A stretch of DNA of 64,000 bases from Liolophura sinensis (taxonomy: Eukaryota > Mollusca > Polyplacophora > Chitonida > Chitonidae), in NCBI RefSeq assembly GCF_032854445.1, contig NC_088295.1, forward strand, positions 62,415,249 through 62,479,248, written 5' to 3'. Numbering within the stretch: the first letter of the stretch is position 1; every line of letters starts with the position of its first letter. The notes beneath the pieces are model-generated. The model was given only the letters and a program-made list of their open reading frames with translations, searched no databases and was not told the origin of the DNA. Below are positions 34,049 through 45,977 of the stretch, one piece after another. A program made the translations under genes and the position numbers.

Positions 34049-35280
34049 TGATGGTGTTTGTCGACTATTTTTGATTGTCTATCCTTTTCTATCAGTTTAC
34101 TACTAACCCTTCTCTATGACACGCTCACTCCTATACTCTGCTTGGGCTTGGAACACGGTGTGACGGTGTGTACCGGAGTGAAGCAGGTGATACGCACCTG
34201 ACAAGCGGTTTGCAACAACAACCTTTCCCCAATATTAACTACAATTTACAACAACTGCCTCACCCAGTACTAATTCTCCTTTACTTGTTATAGCTTGGTT
34301 GAAACATAACGTGCTTTTTTGTATTGTTAATGCCTTCATCGGCGCCTTGTTGAAAATCTCATTAACCCGGATAAACTTGTCCAAATATCACCTCGATTCA
34401 GAGAAAACATCCCTTTCTTGCCAAAACAAGTTGTTCGTTGAAAATGTTTGATATACTCATGATCTTTGTATTGCTCAATATTGTATGGTTTGTCAAATAT
34501 GATGCGGTTTTTCTTTACGAGGTATATTATAACTCAGGGGAAAGTTTTCCCCAGTATTTATATTAAATCCATGACAGATTATACAAAAGCCATTAACGGT
34601 TTGGCGGTGCTTGTGAGAATTTGCTCAGAGGATTTTTTTTTCTTTCCACTGTGTGATTGTTGGTTTCAGATTTCGGTGGAAGCTCAACAAAAAAGGCTCC
34701 ACTTATATAGGCTACCCGAGCAAATATTTTAGATGGTTACCGTTTGTAAAGTAGCCAGGGACAAAAACCATCACGCCACGCGTAGATGTATGGGTACTTT
34801 TTAAGATGTGGGCAGCTTTTTGCTATCACCTTATTTTTTTTTTAATAAAATATGTATTGGAAAAAAATATTAGAGGAACATATGTTCTAAAGACTTGGTG
34901 AGCTCTTTGTGTACATATTTTTCACAAGGATCTCTGCATGACAAACAAAAAAAAAACAATTCAACTTGTTCTTGTATTTTGTGTGGGCTGCAGAAAATTG
35001 AGGGTGTGGAGTTGAACCCTGTATAGCGCCAACTTGTGAGTTCACTTCGACAATAACGACAAATCAGTGTTGGAATAAGCTACGAGATTGCTTTCGGACT
35101 CTAGCCTACACATTCACTCATGTCCTATCCCCACGAAAGGAAATATGCTCCCCCCCCCCCCCCGGGTTTTCATTGTTTTAGCATTTGGAAATAACAAAAT
35201 TGAGAAAAAATATTGTTGTGGAAGATACAGTATACATGCATACTCACAGACGTAGGTAAAGGTAAGTTTTTGTGGACACA

Positions 35281-35340
35281 GTGATGACTGTCGTCGTATA
35301 AGTGAAACATAGATTGTTGGATCCGGCGTAAAACTCCAGC
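35281..35340 (+). mobile_element. SINE family A tail fragment
   Basis: Contains GTCGTCGTATAAGTGAAAC and a diverged GGCGTAAAACTCC tail. Confidence 0.5.
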
Positions 35341-38008
35341 CTATACTATACCGTGTTTTCGCCGTGATGGATTTCTCGCCAAAATGCTATTCATTCATGT
35401 CGTTTGGTGGGAGTGGCCGTTTTGCGAGTCCGTGCAATAACTAGCCCTAGTATTGTCATACCAGAAATAGCAAATTTAAGTTGAACACCACCAGGGTGCC
35501 TTTGACACCCTACATTTTTAAATATGAACAACAAATCGCGTGAAGGGATACAGGATCGGTGTTTATTGGCGGAATAGGCTTTCCTGGGTTAAATCTTGCG
35601 GCCATAATGTGGTCACCCTTGAATAAAAGTACCGTACCTAAAGCTCAGCGTAGGCAAGGCATAGCCTGGACTTGCCTATCTGTCACATCAGCAGTCAGAA
35701 TCGATTCTTGATGCGTTTTGAGTTGGCTGAGAATTCACTTGGCATATCAGTTCCTGTCTGAATACGCGTATTTTTCACATGGTCCGTGGTTAAGGCATCT
35801 TAGTGGCAGATATGTGGAATGTGAAATATTTTTGCAAAATGCCTTCATTAAAGTACTACATGTAGGCATATTACACTATTATATTGCAAATTTGCAAACC
35901 TTACAATAGTTACCATTCAGTAGTTGATGTGTCAATTAAGCAAATTTCGCTTATTTGGCGACGGATTAGCTACATGTAAAGGTAGTATTTTTAATCAGTG
36001 TCCCGTAAGGTGTCTGACATATACATTGAATGACCGGCCCATAACCGTGGGTTCACGTGCACAGATTCGACACCGAACTTAACCGTAGTAGCCAGTGTAT
36101 TTCTTCCATGGACAAACCTCTATAACCTATATTGCGCTGGTACCCAGGCCAGGTGCTGCGCGTGCATAGGAAAGATCAGGTGCCTGAATGCCAAAGATGA
36201 TTGAAATAGCCTAGAAAAGGAACAGTTATAACATAGTTCTGCGGACGAAATCATAAGCAAATCTTGGATGACATGGCGAGCTCACTATATGGTTTCAAGG
36301 TGGTATGCAGAAAGATTGTGTACCGATAGTTCAGTCTTTGATACATGTCACTTGAAACTCTGATTTACCATTCCCTTTCCGATGTTAACACTAGTCTAAG
36401 TGAACTTTGCAAACCAACCGACAGTAGGTGGCCTACATGATATATGTATATAGTTATATATGTCGTGGATTTGCGCTCGTGGCCATGTTGGAACTGTGAC
36501 AACAGAATTTCGAAGTCCAGAACACGTTGTTAAAGGAGAAGACCTCTTAAAAATCAAAGTAGGCATCACTAAATAGACCATATAACAATATGCATAAATA
36601 TATTTTCATGTAAATTTTTGTAAAGAGAGTTAAAGGCGTACATAAGATTTCTAAAGCGGGCATTATGGACCATACTGTCCATAGAACTCTAACATCACAG
36701 GTTAATCCATCTCATAATTACGATACTGAATGTTGGAATAATCGTTTTCACCCATCTGTAAAGGAATACTGATAAGATTGAAAAACAAAATTCGTTCCTT
36801 CTGGTGACAAGATAAAAAGGTTATGTGACGTCAGAGTTCCTGGATACCGTCAATATGGCTCGTAAAGCCCACCTTACTATACAAATGTTTGCATTTTAAC
36901 ACTTAAACAAAATCTGAAAAAAATATTTTTACGCATAGTTTTCAGTTGTTCATATGATGAATCTTACTTCACGTTTGAGCGTTCAAGGCACACTCCATCT
37001 GTAGGGGGAGACCTGTGGCTCTTTCAGTTTGACATAGAGATCCCAACATGGCTGCGAATGCAAGTCTTACCTAATATATATTGCACATCTACATGTAGAG
37101 TAGGCCTACAATCTTTATTTTACACTCTGTTGAAATAGACTCTGCCCACATGCCCTTCATCCTGGAGTCGCTACCATCACTGTCCCAGTGTGTGGTTAAA
37201 AAAAATTAAAGCAAAAAAAAAAAGATTCCCTTGAATCCTCTATTTGTCAAAACAAGGACACAAACTTGGCGCTTCTCGTTTCCACACGCGGTGTTAATGA
37301 CTTCAGAAAGCAGTTAATTTCCCTTGGCTACCCCGTCCATCATGATGGTTAATGTGTGCCATCTGTGCAGACTGAAGACTACCCAGGGAGAGACTGGTCA
37401 TGCATAGTCTTCAGGGGATACGTTGCCCCGAAAACTAACATAACTTCAGCCACTCCCTATAGAGCATTGTATAGGCACTTAACAGCGTGAAAAATTAAGA
37501 GGGCGTGCAAGAGTATGACGGTTCTTATGCAGTCCATCTTTGTGAAGGCCGTTTAAAAGAAAGGGCAACAAATAATATATCCTTGGTTGTTCGGAATAAT
37601 GAGTGGAAACACCTAATGGCCGAAGGCATTTTGTTTAGATGTGCTTAGTATCTTAACAAATCAACATAACTATACGTACAACCTTGGAAAGATTATAAGG
37701 CATATGCTTCTCAAACTCGTCTGGGATAATTTATCGATGTGTAAGTACTGTACATTTGATCTAGGAGTTTCTTTACTCCTTGATAAGAAAACACAAATGA
37801 AGAATGTATCCGATGAAAAACTACCAAAAACTGTCAAAGAAGTTAGTTTCATTTATTTTTCCGAACTGAGCAAAATAGTGTAACACTCGTCATATCCAAC
37901 GGTCGTCCATATTGGACCAGAGGTTACTAGTGATTAGACGGGTACAGATGTTTAGAAATTGGATTAAGCAAAAGTATTATCGCTAATAGGGATTACACTT
38001 TCTGAATA

Positions 38009-38095
38009 TAGCACAGATTCTAGTGCTGAAAATTAGCTGACAGCACCGCGGATTTCGAACCACCGACCTCAGAGTCAGGTACCAAATCACCAGCA
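38009..38095 (-). mobile_element. short tRNA-like SINE, family C
   Basis: On the reverse strand, a B-box-like GGTTCGAAATCC is followed by CAGCACTAGAATCTGTGCTA. It shares this order with 5228-5300. Confidence 0.45.
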
Positions 38096-38996
38096 ATATA
38101 ATTCAACAGTCTAAACTACTCGGAAAAAAGGCATTCCACAAAAGTAGAAGGTAGTTGACCGGCTGACTTTACCCCGCTGATGATCATAAATGATCCCGAT
38201 TCCTTGGGTGAATATCAGACAGGTTTAGATGTCGTTTAGAAAGTGGGTTAAGTCAGCGTATTGTTAATGATGAACTCGAGCAGACCTATGTATGTTCTGG
38301 GGCAAAAACGTGATGTGACGTCACTGGTCCCAATATTGCCAGGAAAGACAACCGTATATTCTAAACTTTCAAATGCACTTTAGTAAGTTTTAAAAAATTC
38401 TAAAAAAAAATAAAAATAAATCGAACCATTGTTTGTGGCCATTTTTTAATAGTCTTTCCTCTGACCTATATATTAGTGTTTTCTTTGCCTTTAAAGAAGA
38501 CTCCTATGAAGTCCAACCTGAACCAACTCAGCAGAGGGTGTCCAATAAATTGGAGTTCAAATCCCGTTCCTGTACTAGCAACGGTATTTACCGTGGTACG
38601 CTGGTCAGTCATTGCATGATATTTACCAGATTCTGTGCGAGTGGACGTGTAAGCCTGAAGGCCGATTTTCACCAAGATTAGTCTGGACACGCATTGAGTA
38701 GAATAGGGGGATTTCCTTTCAGATTATTTTCGGGCGTAGCCCTATGCATGTGACCGTTTCCTTCACATTATTATTCGGGTGTATGGGTGAGACTGGTTTC
38801 CTTCAGATTCAGATGCGGGCCTGTAAATCAGACATATGGTATATCGGATTATACATAAGAAAGATGAGGTTTAACATGCTGAAATGCTGACATCTACTAA
38901 TTTTATATCTCGCCAAGAATTGAACACAAATACCTTGAAAAGCACGAAACCATGGGGAAAATCCATAAAACTTAAAATGATATTCAGGATGCATTA

Positions 38997-39251
38997 CTCG
39001 CTTGGCGTTCAGCATGAAGGGGATAGTGCAACGACTGGTTGACCCGTATCAGTATAATGGCTCGGGTGGGGCCGATTACTTGCCTTCGGTAAGTCGTCTC
39101 AGTGAAGCAGCACTAAATAAAAGAGCGGTGGAAATCCGTCCTGCAACAAGGAGGCACATTACACGTGCGTGCACCCTAATGATTCCTTCGTCGTCATATA
39201 ACTGAAAAATTGTTGAGTACGACGTTAAACCCCAAGCACTCACTCACTCAC
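38997..39251 (+). mobile_element. SINE family B, 5'-truncated, with target-site duplication
   Basis: Begins inside the family B body (CTCGCTTGGCGTTCAGC) and runs to the tail TTGAGTACGACGTTAAACCC and (CACT)n. A perfect 13-bp repeat, TCAGGATGCATTA, flanks it at 38984-38996 and 39252-39264. It is nearly identical to the body of the reverse-strand copy at 45978. A 67-codon open frame shared by both copies is part of the SINE, not a gene. Confidence 0.9.
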
Positions 39252-39657
39252 TCAGGATGCATTATTATTGGCGATTTACACGCGCACATGCAAATGCTCC
39301 TCTTCAGCTGACAACTGTTGCATGGGACACTACTCCCACAACTAATCTGATTTTTTACATATAGATATCCGAGTAGCCTCCCCCTGTATTATCAACTGTC
39401 GAAATAGTTCTTGTGGAAAGAGATTATGGATTTGGAATTTCAGATTGTGATTTTAGTCTTTACTGGACACATGTAGGATATATACTTTAATGGTGTCAAC
39501 ATTTTGACCTGAAATATGATTTCAGATACCGGTATATGATATATCAGATGATATGAAAAAGTTTGAACTTTTGACAGGAGTTTATGATGGGTGTGCAGAA
39601 ACAATTAATTCTTGTAACTTCACACTTTCACACGTTTGGTGTCCATACACATGATTG

Positions 39658-39957
39658 GGGACCGCTTCGGTGGCCTGATGGCTGGAACGTCCGCCTCGAA
39701 TCCGGAGAACCCGAGTCGAACACTTTTCGGCTCATACAAAAGACTTTTAAAAAGGTAGGCCTACTTGCTGCTGCCTCGATAATTGGCGCCCAGGACTGAG
39801 AGGTTACAGCAAGCAAACATGACTGGTGGGATGTCATGTCTGGTGTCTTCGGTATGGTGCTTCAGTGGAGGCAGCACTTTTGCGGCATGGACTCGGACTG
39901 GAGCAAGAAGACAATATATGTAGGCGTACACATACCTAATGACCTCTCGTCGTCATA
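39658..39957 (+). mobile_element. SINE family B with tRNA-like head
   Basis: Head CGCTTCGGTGGCCTGATGG, CTGCTGCCTCG body, GGTGTCTTCGGTATGG and CTCGTCGTCATAC near the end. The tail core is missing, so it is truncated at its 3' end. Confidence 0.75.
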
Positions 39958-40121
39958 CTTCCTTTGGGCAAAATGATAAGCAGATTACATGTATACGCCT
40001 ATATGTTCCAAAGAAGACCAATACATTCACCTATAAAAACAGGGCTTACAGTTCATCAAACTTTTCAAAAGGTTTTAATAACGAGTCGGAAAATTTATCG
40101 GAAAGTGATACAGGTCAACCT

Positions 40122-40212
40122 ACTGAACACCAAGCGAGGACGTTACAACTTCTTCTTATAAGGTCTTAGGTGTGAGTTGACCCAAGATTGACCCTGGATC
40201 TGCCGCTCCCAT
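40122..40212 (-). mobile_element. SINE family B head fragment
   Basis: Reverse-strand match to the head and start of body of the copy at 45978 (AAGTCTTAGGTG-like and GATCCTGG-like words). It ends at the GCTTGGxGTTCAG point where the copy at 38997 begins. Confidence 0.6.
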
Positions 40213-40434
40213 TTATAACGAATACTTACCCTTATTGTTGTTAACACTATATTTAATGCTGAGAGAAACTGTATGAAATTGCTTAATGCCTTTATATTTT
40301 CTTGTTGAGTATATATATAAAGCGTCGTTATTCATGAGCGATGACTGCGGTACACCTAAGCATTCGTCCTGAACGACGGCTGTTTTAAATCTTTTAAAGC
40401 ATTCGCCACTCGCCTTGGTGTTAAGACTTGCCAT

Positions 40435-40667
40435 GTGGATGTGTATCGCCCCAGTACAGAAGCTGAAGACTTGCCATGTGGATATGTATCGCACCAGTAC
40501 AGAAGCTGAAGGCTTGTCATGTGGATGTGTATCGCACCAGTACGGAAGCTGAAGACTTGCCATGTGGATGTGTATCGCACCAGTACAGAAACTGAAAGCT
40601 TGCCATGTGGATGTGTATCGCACCAGTACAGAAGCTGAAGGCTTGTCGTGTGGATGTATGGAAGGCC
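40435..40667 (+). repeat. 43-bp minisatellite, five copies plus a partial
   Basis: The unit begins GACTTGCCATGTGGATGTGT and ends GTACAGAAGCTGAA. Copies differ by a few substitutions. Because 43 is not a multiple of 3, open frames across it change frame from unit to unit, so a 168-codon reverse frame here is not taken as a gene. Confidence 0.95.
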
Positions 40668-40842
40668 AGCAACCCCGCGTCATTAACGAAGCCCAGCCCA
40701 AATATACAGTTGCCTGCATAGTTTCTAAACCTACCTACATAGTACCACTGTTCAGCTTAGGTGTACTATTCCGGGGAAGAACTAGGAATTAAAGGAAATT
40801 TTTTCTCAGTTGTCGTTGAGATACGAGGCCTATGTCTCAGAT

Positions 40843-41087
40843 ATTTATTTACTTATTTATTTATTTGATTGGCGTTTTACACCGTTCTCAAGAGTATTTC
40901 ACTTATACGACGGCGGCCAGCATTACGGTGGAAGGAAACCAGACAGAGCAAGGGGAAACTCACGACCACCCACAGGTTGCTGCAGACCTTCCCACATACG
41001 GCCTGAGAGGAAGTCAGCATTAGCTGGACGAACTCACATTGACCACATTGGTGAGAGGCTCATGGGTCATTACGCTGCGCTAGCGCG
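40843..41087 (-). mobile_element. SINE family A
   Basis: Reverse-strand copy: an (AAAT)n end, CGTAAAACGCC-type tail, GAAATACTCTTGAG, CCGCCGTCGTATAAGTG, and a head reaching GCGCTAGCG. Confidence 0.8.
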
Positions 41088-41280
41088 ATAACAGCGATGT
41101 TTCTTTGAGAAAAAGCAGATAAAATGCTTTTAGGCCTACATGGTTTTTGTCTAAGATGGCAGAACTAGATGTAAGGGTAATTACATGTCTCACAATGAAT
41201 GAATAATAAAGCGTTAACGCCACAAGAATAAATTTTCTAGCAATTTCTTTTCCAGCGGCACTATTCATATACTTAACTGG

Positions 41281-41418
41281 CGGCACGTGGGAAGGTCTGT
41301 CATTAACCTGCGAATGGTCGTAGGTTTCCCCCGGACTCTCCCAGTATAATGCTGGCCGCGTCGTACAAGGGAAATATTTTCTGAGTACGGCATAAAACAC
41401 CAGTCAAATCAATAAACA
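41281..41418 (+). mobile_element. SINE family A, 3' half
   Basis: Starts at CGTGGGAAGGTCTG and continues through AATGCTGGCCGCGTCGTA, GAGTACGGCATAAAACACC and an A-rich end. No tRNA-like head. Confidence 0.75.
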
Positions 41419-41964
41419 TATACTTAATTATCCACAAATGTTCAGGTGGGCTTGCTTTGTCCATCACTGAGAACAACCGAAACAAGTACTCTGACAATTA
41501 ACTTTGTACCTGTGGTCTAACACCTCTAACTTTGATTCAGATCGAATGATACATTAAACGTCAAAAGGTAAAATAAATAGACTGCATACTTGAATAATAC
41601 TAATAATACTAATAATAAAACTAATGCAAGATCATGCTTTCTGACGAATTGATGTCACTCTGAAACATTCTTGCGGGACTACACACTTTCCTTATGCTTA
41701 GATGAGAATGAATAACGAAGGCGTCCGGTGCAAAATATTATTGGTGTTCTACAGTGTAAGGGACAGAACTCTAATATACATTGGCAATTACAAGCTTCGC
41801 GGGGTTACTTCCCATAGACTAGCAATAACTAACTCCATGAGTAGGCTCGTGCAACTCTGCTTTGGTCTACCGCATAACTTCAAAAACGTAAAATGATAGC
41901 CGAATATTGTCAAGGAATTTATAAACCTGCTCCTTAGCATACATGCACTTCTTGTAGAATTAGC

Positions 41965-43313
41965 CTCTGTTACAACCAGTGTTGACATAAGACCAGTAAT
42001 GAGGTAGCTCACCAAAATAACCAGTAGTGAACAAATAAAACACCCAGTGGTGACATAAAACAATTAGTGAAATAAAAAATGACCAGTACTGACATACCAG
42101 TTACAAAACAAAAATCCACAAGTATTGATATAAAACGTGTTTCTTTCATTACTGGTTGATTTTTATTTCACTGCTGGTTCCGATTCATAACAAGTCCCTT
42201 GCAGTTCATCATCTTACACAGCGGGGCACAACAACACACATGTACAATCGTTTGGATTTCTATACTCCACTATAAGAAACATTGTTTCGACATTGTTCGT
42301 CCATCATCAGTTTTGCTTAGATTGCCTCATGATAACCATCCACGTTATGTATACATTTATAACGCATAGAATATGGAACTACTCAGGCTAAATTGAAGTA
42401 TAACTTATCATTCCTTGCAAATATTTTATTCTGTTATTGCCAAGTTGTCGACAACGTGAAGCTAAAAGCTCGGGAAGTCATTTTTCTGCCCAATGGAGTC
42501 ATCACAATTACAATGTGAGCCAACAGCTCTTCAAGGTGCCGATCTAAACAAACACAACTTTGTCCTAAACGCAAAAGTCGTTGATAGCACCTTTTCCAGG
42601 CGCAGTGTGTATTATAAACATTTCGATTTCTAGGCGCAGTTTGTATTATAAACATTTCGATTTTTTGCTGGAACATACAATTCTATTTAACCTATTCGGA
42701 TGATAGTCAAAACTTTATATACCCTGCCTGGCCAACAGTTTCATGTCGCGTTACACAAATGGCCACATCTAAGGATAATAGATGTGACAAAAGACAATCT
42801 TCATAGTCTTCACGTTCCCACAAACTTAAGCGGCGTAGTTGGGAGTGGGTGGGAGGTCGTTGGAGGGGATGTGGGAAATGATTGAACTTACCACCTGGCT
42901 CTCTAAAAATGTCCATTTCAACAGCTACTATAATCGACTCGGTACAAGCTCAATCGATCGTAAAAGGGTAACTAAGGTAACTCGTGGCTGTTATGTGAAT
43001 TACTTTTAGAAAAGTTTCTCATCAGTGTGTATTACGCCCATCGCGATTGGTTGCTTCGCGTTTTCACCCTTCATTTCATAGCCCATGAACGCAGCAACGG
43101 ATATAGAAGCAGCTTTCCTGTGATCTCTCTTTGAAATACGTGGGACCAAATACACTCTGACAAACCTCTCAGTGTCATCGCGTGCTTGAACGCGGGCGCA
43201 CTAGTGGTTTTATTTCATTACTAAGTGTCTTTTCTTTTTTATTGTATTACCAGTTGTTTTTTGTGAGTTATTTCATTACTAGAGTTTTGTATAGCCACTG
43301 GTTGTTACCGCGT
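41965..43313. mobile_element. foldback-like element with long inverted subterminal arrays (candidate)
   Basis: The left arm (41965-42115) repeats ACCAGTAGTGA/AATAAAA-type units. The right arms (42150-42185 and 43198-43313) carry the same words reversed (TTTTATTTCATTACTA, CCACTGGTTGTTAC). The outer ends pair as GTTACAACCAGTG with CACTGGTTGTTAC. The interior has no recognised transposase. No clear target-site duplication was found, so the borders are tentative. Confidence 0.45.
42598..42665 (+). repeat. 34-bp direct duplication
   Basis: Two near-identical copies in tandem, built on AGGCGCAGTGTGTATTATAA and ACATTTCGATTT, inside the candidate foldback element. Confidence 0.9.
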
Positions 43314-43914
43314 CACCGGTAAGCCGGTAAAACTCGGTAAGTTTTTGGGAAAAGGAATCTATACTTGCTAAATGTACAATAAAAAGATTTAACCTTGATT
43401 ATGTTGAAAAATGATAGAGGTAAATCATTTTCGGCCTTTCTGCAGGTCAATTCTGTGGTGATATTCATGTATATCGATCCCCTCGCTTTACGATGGTGGT
43501 CAGTTTTATGAGTAAAGAAAACCGGATTTCCCGCGATAAACTACCAATTTTTGGCCAGTTTGTGATGAATTTTCCTTGGTGTAAGTATACTCTTGGTGGT
43601 CTTCAATGAGCGTAGCCATAGTGCGCACAGGGTTATACTTGCAGTATCTCAACATGGTCAACGAGGCACCCGCGCATACACTGAGAGCGGCTGGGAGACC
43701 GTATAGGCGTATATACCTACATGTACAAGTCCCGTGTTCAAGACCGGGGTTGAACCTCGTGTGCCTCGCTCCTGATTATCCTGGTGGTTTACATTTGTTA
43801 TTGAGCTAGGCCTGCTTACATGCATCTCTGAGGCAAACAGATGAAGTGTCAACTGATATATGTACCCTGCATGTACTCGGCGCATATAAGTCTAAGTGAG
43901 ATGCAGTTTTAGCG

Positions 43915-43916
<2 letters not shown>

Positions 43917-43948
<32 letters not shown>
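43917..43948 (+). repeat. (AT)n microsatellite
   Basis: Perfect AT run about 130 bp before the transposase relic. Confidence 0.95.
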
Positions 43949-43950
<2 letters not shown>

Positions 43951-44075
43951 TTGTGAATTGTTTGCTAGTTGAGTTGAATGTGCTTTTCTTTTCACGAGAT
44001 TCTTGGTCTCAGAATGCAGCTTAAGGAACATAAATCGCAGAACTGTTGCATTCGCATTTAGATGCAACAGAGACC

Positions 44076-45117
44076 ATGTCACATCTGAGTGCTGATGAAC
44101 GTCAAAGAGTCATGGGCAACATTGAGGCAGGTTGGAACGTCTTGTGTCGCCAGGCATTATGGTACTCATCAGTCCACCATATACAGACTCACTGAACGCT
44201 ACCAGGAGACAAACACCATTAATGACTGTGCTGAGAACGGACGACCTCGTGTGACGTCAAACCGTCAACACCGCTTGGTTGTCAATTCCCATCGTCGGAA
44301 TCGGTTCCTGTAAGCAGCCACTACAGCTCGAAACACACTTGGAACAACGAACAGATCCCATTAGCGCCAATACTGTACGTTGCCGACTCAACGACGCGGG
44401 TTTGCGTTGTCGTCGACCTTATGTTTGTTCACGTTTGATTCCGCGTCACAGACGCGCTCGACTTAACTGGACCGCGGAACTGGCCTAAAGGGCAATGGGA
44501 GAATATCGATTCTTTTCGATTTTGCATCGACGCAGTGGACGGCCAAGTGAGAGTATGGCGACATAGAGGGGGAAAGTTCAGTAATCCATGTGTATTGGAG
44601 AATGGCCTTTGGGGAGGGCCTTCCGTCACGCTTTGGGGGGGGGGGGGGGAGGGGGGGGGAGCGCAATCAGCTGGGGACGTCAGGTTCCGCCTGTGATCTC
44701 CCAAAACAATGGACAGAGACGTGGAAGAGATGTCACAGCGCAGCGCTACGTCGATGAAGTGTTGAGGCCTGTAGTCGTTCCATTTTTTGCTCGAAGACGC
44801 AATCTTGTTCTACAGCAAAATAATGCAAGAGCACATACTGCAAGATTGACGCAGACATTTCTACTGAACAACGGCATCCTGACGATGGATTGGCCAGGTT
44901 TAAGTCCGGATTTAACTCCTATCGAGCACCTCTGGAATGAAATTGAACGCCGCATTTGCCATCAACTTATGCAGCCAGTTGCCTTGCAACAACTGCAACA
45001 AAGCGTCGTTGACACTTACAATAACATTCTTCGGAGGTTCATCCAAGTCTCTTCACCAGCACGGGTAGAAGATGTGCTGCTGTTGTTGACGCTAATGGGG
45101 GTCACACTCGTTATTGA
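44076..45117 (+). pseudogene. broken Tc1/mariner-type transposase
   Basis: Tc1-family DDE transposases cut and paste DNA at TA sites. Recognisable parts in order: an N-terminal SADERQRVMG segment; the helix-turn-helix (ARHYGTHQSTIYRL, ENGRPRVTS); ISANTVRCRLNDAGLRCRRP; the catalytic-core VDGQVRVWRHRG; VLQQNNARAHTA; and SPDLTPIEHLWNEIERR with the final acidic residue. It ends near a GGHTRY-like terminus at 45117. The frame changes near 44130, 44355, 44475, 44640 (within a long G-run) and 45050, and a stop lies at 44311. The second catalytic Asp of the usual QQDNARPH motif is Asn here. Terminal inverted repeats were not found. It is inactive. Confidence 0.88.
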
Positions 45118-45334
45118 CGTTAATTTTTATTCCATCGGAAATACAATCCCCAAAAGGCGTGGCTGTTGAGGCAGATTAAATGAGTTCTCCCATTTCCATT
45201 TATTCAGAAGAATCAGTACGATATGAGTTTTTATTCTCTTGTTGTGTAAGAAAAATATGATTTAATCAAGTCAACCGGCTCTCACTCGTTTGCAATTTAT
45301 ACTATTTCTTCCATTCGCGTTTCTTTCGGAATTT

Positions 45335-45398
45335 AGTATATTTGAAATACTGTTGAGTATGGGGCAAAACTCCAATCAAATAAGTAAATAAGTAGAGG
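45335..45398 (+). mobile_element. SINE family A tail fragment
   Basis: Contains GAAATACTGTTGAGTATGG, a CAAAACTCCAATCAAAT tail and an AAGTAAAT repeat. Confidence 0.5.
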
Positions 45399-45977
45399 GA
45401 AGTGGACTGTCCATATTCAAGTGCATGGCAACGAAATATCAGATTTTATAGTTTCATTATCACTGAAGTTTTCGTGAAGAGCATTTCACTTATGCTAAAC
45501 ACGACAGCGGCCAGGCTTATGTGTGGAGAACTCTGCACTCGTCATACCAGACACACGCACATGTACCTGACTGAAACCTTTTCACATCAGGTAGAAGACG
45601 AACCTTACATATGCAGCTAAGCTTGAGATCTAAATGTGACGGCGTAGTATAAAATAGCCAGACAGCGACCCCTTCTTCATCAGATTTATGTAATTATTTT
45701 TAAAATTTTTCTTAAGAATATTTCGGGCATGTCAGGCATTCGGCACATCATATGTGCAGTAAAATAAAACAGAAATGCCCAGAGTAAACCACAGACTATT
45801 TTTTAAGCTTTGCCACCTTTTCAACGTTTGACTCAAGTCATACGGGTGGAAGATAAACCAGCTCGAGAGAGTAGCTTATTGTCACCGAGGTTTGGAGTAC
45901 ACGGGAAGCACAGGAGTCTTAACCATTCCGCATACGAATCGTATTGGACATACGTCTCCACGTGACCTAACATTTGA

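Larger units (their letters stand above)
30969..34060 (+). other. probable 3' UTR and downstream sequence of quaking
   Basis: No coding exon. ACTAAY motifs at 31173, 31338 and 31487 (the last followed at once by TAAC), and AATAAA at 34043 as a possible end. A 3' UTR of this length is plausible for quaking genes. The true end is not determined. Confidence 0.4.
34061..38996. other. gene-free stretch
   Basis: No coding exon recognised on either strand. Contains a C-run near 35150-35163 and SINE fragments. 37940-37990 and 38220-38275 resemble each other loosely (shared TTTAGAAA and TTAAG words), suggesting an old duplicated repeat. Confidence 0.5.

Noticed and set aside
39002-39205. A 67-codon open frame nearly identical to one at 46020-46223.
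   Set aside because: Both lie in the body of the same SINE family; the likeness reflects the repeat, not a protein gene.
38997-40212. A single SINE split by a 1.1-kb inversion: the body begins at 38997 on + and the matching head lies at 40122-40212 on -.
   Set aside because: The 38997 copy has its own perfect 13-bp target-site duplication, so it is an independent truncated insertion. The head fragment is a separate copy.
40213-40719. A 168-codon reverse-strand open frame.
   Set aside because: Most of it is the 43-bp minisatellite read in shifting frames; no family signature.
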